From the NCBI GenBank assembly GCA_035236585.1, contig CP141134.1, positions 21,568,414 to 21,632,413 of the forward strand: DNA of 64,000 nucleotides, given 5' to 3'. Of the stretch, positions 58,970 to 64,000 are shown piece by piece; position 1 is the stretch's first letter, and each line of letters begins with the position of its first letter. Below the pieces are notes generated by a model. It was not told where the DNA came from and did not search any database. It saw nothing but the letters and a program-made list of their open reading frames with translations. The DNA comes from Warburgia ugandensis (taxonomy: Eukaryota > Streptophyta > Magnoliopsida > Canellales > Canellaceae). The position numbers were made by a program, and so were the translations under genes.

Positions 58970-60209
58970 ATCAAAATGGATTTGTGGTTGGATCTTTATT
59001 TAGATTATTTATTTATAGTCTAGGTTTAGGTTGCATTAGATTAGGGTTTTGCATCACTTTTGCATTTACTTGTTAATTCCTTAAAATTTGGCCAATTTTG
59101 TTTGATTTTATACGAGGGGAATTTGGCAAAGGAGTGGCAACAATCCTATGGCCAAAAGCTAATCAAATTAGTTAGGGTTTATTGGTTTCCTAGATTAGGG
59201 TTTTTCACTTTGAGTGAACTTGTAGTGAGGCCCCATTGTATTTTATTATTCAATTTTAAATGGGTTGTATTAATATAGACAAGTGTGGGGTATAGTGGCT
59301 CATACTTAATTTTCATCAGAAACCCCACTGTAAGTATCCCTCATTTTCCTTTTATGTATGGTAGGATAATTCATATAGATTAGGGCATTCATCTTACTTG
59401 TTGAATTTTATTTAGGTTTGTTGCATTAGTTGTGCACTTATTTAAAAAAGGTTAGCCTAAGCTCATTTATAACCAAGGCATATGCTGCATGGTTATAGTG
59501 CCCTGTCTATTAAGGTTCTTCACCCTTTGTTAGATAGCATATAGGTATGCATTAATTAACTTTCATTATATTGCATTTCATGTTTAAGTGCTTTATGGTG
59601 GAATAAATCACAATGATAGGGCCCCATAGGAAGCCTCATAAGATAAGGACTAGATCTCATCACCAGATCCTTGGCTCGCCTAGGTAATGAATCAAATTCC
59701 TTAACTGTTTGTGATCCCAACCCTTGAACATTAATTTAAAATCAAGTAGTAAGAGACTTAGGGTTTTTTAGTTCATAGGATCCTTTTTGAAGGGTTACAT
59801 TTATTATCACTCCAGTGGCTTCTGAGTATCATGGTTATAGTGGGTGTGCAAAATTCAAGTGATTTTCCTATGCTTTTTGTTGACGTTGGTTGAGGTCTAA
59901 ATGCCTCTTAACATGAAAATTATATTAATGACTTTAAAGCAGAACCTAATTAGTAACCACTAGTTAAGCCTAGATAAAAAGAGGAGCTATCTAAATTTAG
60001 GTCTAACGGCTATTACCATTCCCATTAATGAAGATCATCAAATCTAGCTTGATTAGCAAACCATTAGGATTGATTGTACATCATTTAGATTTATGAGTAA
60101 CATTTTGGGCATCATATAGTTAGGTTTTTTCCTTACATAAAAATAAAAAAAGAAAGAACTCATTTGTTGTACATAACGATTAGTTTCGTTGGATATAAAG
60201 TTGAGTACA
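58970..60209 (+). other. Internal leader of the A4 element
   Basis: No domain recognised. A chance-like 72-codon ORF at 59060-59278 has no family features. The spacing from the primer site to the ORF series (about 1.2 kb) is larger than in element B (about 0.4 kb). Confidence 0.4.
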
Positions 60210-60414
60210 ATGGCCTATCAAGAAAGGGATAGTCTAAAACCATTATATTACCATTTCAACTTAAGCCATTACCTTACGAAAATATGTATGAGATAGAGAA
60301 AAGATTTACTCATAATCTATCCAAGAAATTTAACGTTATGCTGGATAGGATGAATAGTACACTGGATAGGTTAAGTGCTACAGGGCAAAATACTAAGTCA
60401 TATAAAAAATCTTA
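60210..60414 (+). pseudogene. A4-element ORF segment 1, homologous to element B
   Basis: ATG at 60210: MAYQERDSLKPLYYHFNL. After a one-base shift near 60260 it continues PLPYENMYEIEKRFTHNL, then KKFNVMLDRMNSTLDRLSAT and a stop. The PL.YE.MY.I and LDR...RL pattern is shared with 42867-43121. This copy gives a natural start codon for the protein. Function unknown. Confidence 0.5.
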
Positions 60415-60499
60415 GTACAATTCATATGCCTATTCCAAACCTTAATACCCCACTTCATGGCTATCAAGCTCCAATTACAATGGTTAATATCTGTAGTTA

Positions 60500-60712
60500 G
60501 TGGATGCACCCACTACATACACACACCTTAGTAATAACTATTATCCTGAGACAAACCACTACAATTATAATGGATGGACTAGGCATCATGAACAACTATG
60601 GTCTCAGGATTACCAATATTGGGAAGAGTCATCATGGTCTTACCCCGATCCACCCTACCAGCCCTATCTAAAACCTACAAAGCCCTTTTTCAATACTCTA
60701 ATGCCATTGTAA
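60500..60712 (+). pseudogene. A4-element ORF segment 2, aromatic-rich
   Basis: A 70-codon frame rich in Tyr, Trp, His and Pro: NNYYPETNHYNYNGWTRHHE, then QLWSQDYQYWEESSWSYPDP and PYQPYL. The homologous DNA in element B (43230-43440) is more broken. The composition suggests a disordered linker rather than an enzyme. Unknown function. Confidence 0.5.
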
Positions 60713-61104
60713 TACTAGCCATATAAGTCATTTCTTGAGGAACAATCTTTAGAAGAGATCTAATTTTGTGAAGAGACTCAAAAATTGCTTGGATTTGACA
60801 ATAATTTTTTTTTGGATGAATAGTATGAATGGTAAGAGAAAATGAAACTAATATGAAAAAATACTAATAGAAATATTGTTGAATTTGTAAAAAAGACTAA
60901 AAAATGAAACAAATGAGTCAAATAAAAGAACATAGGATGAGACTTCCTTATGATCCTTCTGAGCCGCATAGTTTTTCACCATCCTTGACCATTTATAGTG
61001 AAAATAGGATGGAAATATCTTATTATCATTTTAAGTCACAAAGTCCCTTACAATCCTTGTAAAGCTCTGACTTATATATCACTCGATTAGTGTCCTAATC
61101 CTTT

Positions 61105-61258
61105 TTATGATTATGTTGAAGAGGCATCCATTGAGGAAGAGAATGAATGTTTAAAAACTGAGCCTTTAATAGATACTTCTCAATGGAAAGATCAAGTAGA
61201 ACCCCTACATATCTTGGAATTCAATTTGAGCCATGCAATGAAGAAGACATGCCCAATT
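61105..61258 (+). pseudogene. A4-element ORF segment 3, acidic
   Basis: VEEASIEEENECLKTEPLID, then TSQWKDQVEPLHI, matches element B segment 3. A frame change then gives FEPCNEEDMPNWDQ. The stretch between 60713 and 61105 is too broken to translate. The LTR D3 begins soon after, at about 61424. Confidence 0.5.
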
Positions 61259-61423
61259 GGGACCAATAGACCTTATTTGATCAAATTCTAGATAGCAATA
61301 GAGGTCCACCTGAAACCTTACCTGTGTTTGAAGATCAAGAGGAAAAAGAGTCCATTGATGTATTAACCCTACACCATACAACTCTACGGCACACATTAGA
61401 AGGCACTAAGGGTTTAAGTGCAC

Positions 61424-64000
61424 TGTAACATAAAATAAAAGAAAAAGAAAAGAAAGGATTATTAAAGGGAGGTGCCATTTTGATAATGGTAACCCCCTCC
61501 TTGTGTTAAAGGGAGAAGAGAGAGAAGAGGAGAGAGAGACCCATATAGGTTTTTCACTAGCAAATGACCCTTCACCTGTTCCTCTGCTCCTCCAGCGATG
61601 GATCTACTGGATTAAGGTGATGGGGAGTATCCAAAAACCCCTTTCTCCTCTATCCCCCTCCATGATGCAGGCAAGGCCAAGCCCTTGTGCATGCTGCTCG
61701 TGCCTAGGTTTTCCCCCTCCATTTTTACCTCTCTGTCGGGACTCCCACTTTCTCTGACAATCACCCATCTCCCCTTGTCTTGTCTATCGCTAGTACAGCT
61801 AGGCCATTGGGCAGCCGATGTGCTGGGATCCCCACTATCACTACCTCAGTCTTCCCTTCCACTAGCGAGTTAGGGCTGAGCCAACTACCAGGGTCAACTT
61901 GCCTCAACTCGTTTTGGGAGTCGAGTTGGCTCACTTAACCCCTATTTTACCCTTGAACTTTGATGCTTCATTTTGGACAATCTAGGAAGAATCTCAAAGA
62001 TCTAAGAGTACCCTCGCAATCCATGTAATGCGAGGAATGATATCCATCTTTCCATTTTTCAATCAAGGAAGATCTAATTGTTGATTTTACCATATCTTTG
62101 ACTGGAGGTTAGATCATTTGATATGTGATGATCTGATTTCATTTTTCTGATCCAAGTAGTCTGTAGTGATCCTCATGAAGTGTAGATCAAGGATCTATAT
62201 AAGATTGTGGGGTTTGAAGTATTTTTGGAGGTCATTTAGCCGATCATGATCAATGGCTGAGATCAATTAAAGATCTAGGCATGAAATTTGACGCAATTGG
62301 ATGATTCTAATCATTTAAAATTCTTAATTGGATTAATTAGTTAGAATTACTGAGTTCTTATGTGATTTAGGGGTAATCACATAAGGATCTTTGATGAGAT
62401 CAGCATGGATGTTTGGTGATCGGGCACAATTAAGGCGATCAATGGATGATCTGACCAAGCAGACAACTGGATGTTATTCAAATTGAATAGCACAAGGTAA
62501 GATTACTATCTTAACCATTTGATAGGTTGATTTGACATTGATTAAATATGATTAAGCATGAGATTCAAATAATAATGCCCAATTAGTTTATTTAAATGAT
62601 AAATTACTTAAGATTGATGTGATCTAAGCTTAGTAGCTCTAAAACATGAACTAATATAATTAAGAAGAATAACTAAATTATTATGAGTGGACCCGATGAA
62701 GTATGATTTAAATTAGTAGCCAATAAAGGCTGGCCTTGCCTTAAGATTCTATGGTTGGGAATCATTGAAATATCTTATACATAATATATTGAAAGACGAA
62801 AACATAATGATTGTTTAATTAAGAATCTAAGTTAGGTGAATTAAATTCTAAGTGTAACTGGATGTGATATGTATCCAGGTGATGGAAGTATGGAGGACTG
62901 CACTAGAGTTAGGTTTGACTGATTCGAGAGGTACAGACGAGCGGTACTTCGTCTAAGGTAGGTGATTTCATTCAAAATTTCTTCGTGATTTCATTGATCA
63001 TGACCCGTTGTCTAAAGTTCTTAAGGCATGTGTTTTACGTCTTACAATGTTTACATAAAGTGTTCCCTACTTCTTCTTGATAGCATGACATTCGATTTTA
63101 CAAATAACCATGTTTTACGTGCGATGAACTGTACTTTATCATGGGCTTTGATCATACCTATTGAGGTTATTTTACATTAGAGTTTTCCATGATTTCACGA
63201 AAAATGACATATTATTTAGGAACTTTGAAGCATGAGTTTTATGCATTATCATATTTTCATGAAAATTCCTTTATCATACATGGTTGATATTATGATATTT
63301 TGATTTACATGATGTAGCCCTATATTTCACTATATGACTGATATTGCACTACCATTGTCCTGGACTAGATCTTATGGAGATGGTTACACATGGGAGTTTC
63401 AATGCTTTGTCGATGGGAATAATTGAGGTTGTGATGGGATGCATCTTCTTGTGAATGTCTGAGTACCCCGTGGGGTGAAAGGGTGAAAACAAGATTAGAA
63501 CATGTCTCCCTGTGAGTGCCTGAGTGCCCCATCTAGGTGAAAGGGTGAAAACAAGATTGGAATGCATCTTTTCGTGAGTGCATGAGTGCCCCGTGTGAGT
63601 GAAAGAGTGAAAGCAGGATTGGAACACGTCTTTCCGTGAGTGCCTTAGTGTGAGTGCCCCATCATGGGTGAAAGGGTGAAAGCGAAAAGTACTGAGAATT
63701 AGGCCCATGTTGTTGTGGGTATAGTTGAGACACTCATAGGGCTTGACTATGCACGATGTTCTGTTGATTTTGGCATGCATTATATTATTCTATGGACACA
63801 AATTTTCATTATTTTGATGGACATATATCCACATATTTTTCTCATGCTTTGTATGCCATGATGCTTAAGATTGATATCGATTTGTTTAAATCATGATTCT
63901 CCTATATTATTCATCATGGATGTTTGATGTTTTATGTGTTTTGTATATATTCATCTGATGAGATTTAGCATCATCTTGATACTTTGCGCCATATAATTTT
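61424..64000 (+). repeat. Chromovirus-type LTR D3, runs off the window
   Basis: A TGTAACA string at 61424 is followed by a purine-rich AGAGAGAAGAGGAGAGAG tract, a GC-rich block (61560-61940), a GATC-rich block (62080-62480), a GGTACTTCGTCTAAGGTAGG phrase (62953) and a tandem repeat. The same succession of GC-rich then GATC-rich blocks occurs in D1. The start point is a best guess, and the end lies outside the window. Confidence 0.4.
63436..63683 (+). repeat. Tandem repeat, four units of about 61-62 bp
   Basis: Units start at 63436, 63497, 63559 and 63621. Each contains a TGAGTGCCTGAGTGCCCC-like core and GTGAAAGGGTGAAAACAAGA. The fourth has an internal GTGAGTGCC duplication. Unit identity is moderate. 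The reverse ORF at 63349-63780 is a by-product of it. Confidence 0.9.

Noticed and set aside
61503..61873. ORFs of 62-84 codons
   Set aside because: They fall in the GC-rich LTR block and have no domain features; the two frames overlap.
63436..63683. Possible CRISPR-like array
   Set aside because: The units are adjacent, without unique spacers, and the setting is a plant LTR.
63349..63780. 143-codon reverse ORF, the longest after the 177-codon copia one
   Set aside because: It is produced by the four 61-62 bp tandem units; the protein repeats with the DNA and differs in unit length.

Overview
The window reads as intergenic DNA from a flowering plant. It is AT-rich and has almost no intact open reading frames. 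It is packed with nested, degraded LTR retrotransposons of both plant superfamilies, and it carries a tRNA-derived SINE of the Au type, a family known from angiosperms. No species can be named from the sequence alone. No gene in the window looks intact.

Layout. 1-1991: reverse-strand Ty1/copia remnant (SIRE-like) whose integrase core is missing. 2185-13411: a Ty3/gypsy chromovirus (G1) with a 3.8 kb 5' LTR, a tRNA-Met-type primer site, a mutated reverse transcriptase, an integrase tail and a 3' LTR cut off at about 13411. Its integrase tail is split by a 2.9 kb solo LTR (family A, copy A1). 15550-21560: LTR-like sequence interrupted by an Ale/Retrofit-type copia (16145-20626), which holds a second, internally deleted copia (18285-19425) inside its reverse transcriptase. 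22141-25783: reverse-strand pseudogene of a P-loop ATPase, the only recognisable host-gene relic. One of its introns carries a complete Au SINE with perfect 13-bp target duplications. 26434-27730: a third copia remnant (gag and protease). 29140-31632: LTR family A again, reversed (A2).

31633-47464 is best read as one large element (B): a 5' LTR at 31633-42437 broken by head-to-head chromovirus-type LTRs (34266-41183), an internal region with an unfamiliar acidic ORF series, and a 3' LTR from 46162, abutted by family A copy A3 at 47465. 49541-56204: a second chromovirus (G2), with primer site and gag; the gag is split by a 3.7 kb reversed LTR (family C). 56205-58944: LTR A4, followed by its own primer site and an internal region whose ORF fragments match those of element B. 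61424 to the end: the start of another chromovirus-type LTR (D3) with a 61-62 bp tandem repeat.

How the parts relate. The insertions give a relative history: older chromoviruses and large Tat/Athila-like elements were hit by later LTR insertions, most of which then collapsed to solo LTRs or lost internal sequence. Nothing here works as a pathway. The most novel material is the ORF series shared by element B and the A4-led element, which lacks any pol domain I can recognise, and a recurring set of leader hairpins shared between otherwise different LTR families.
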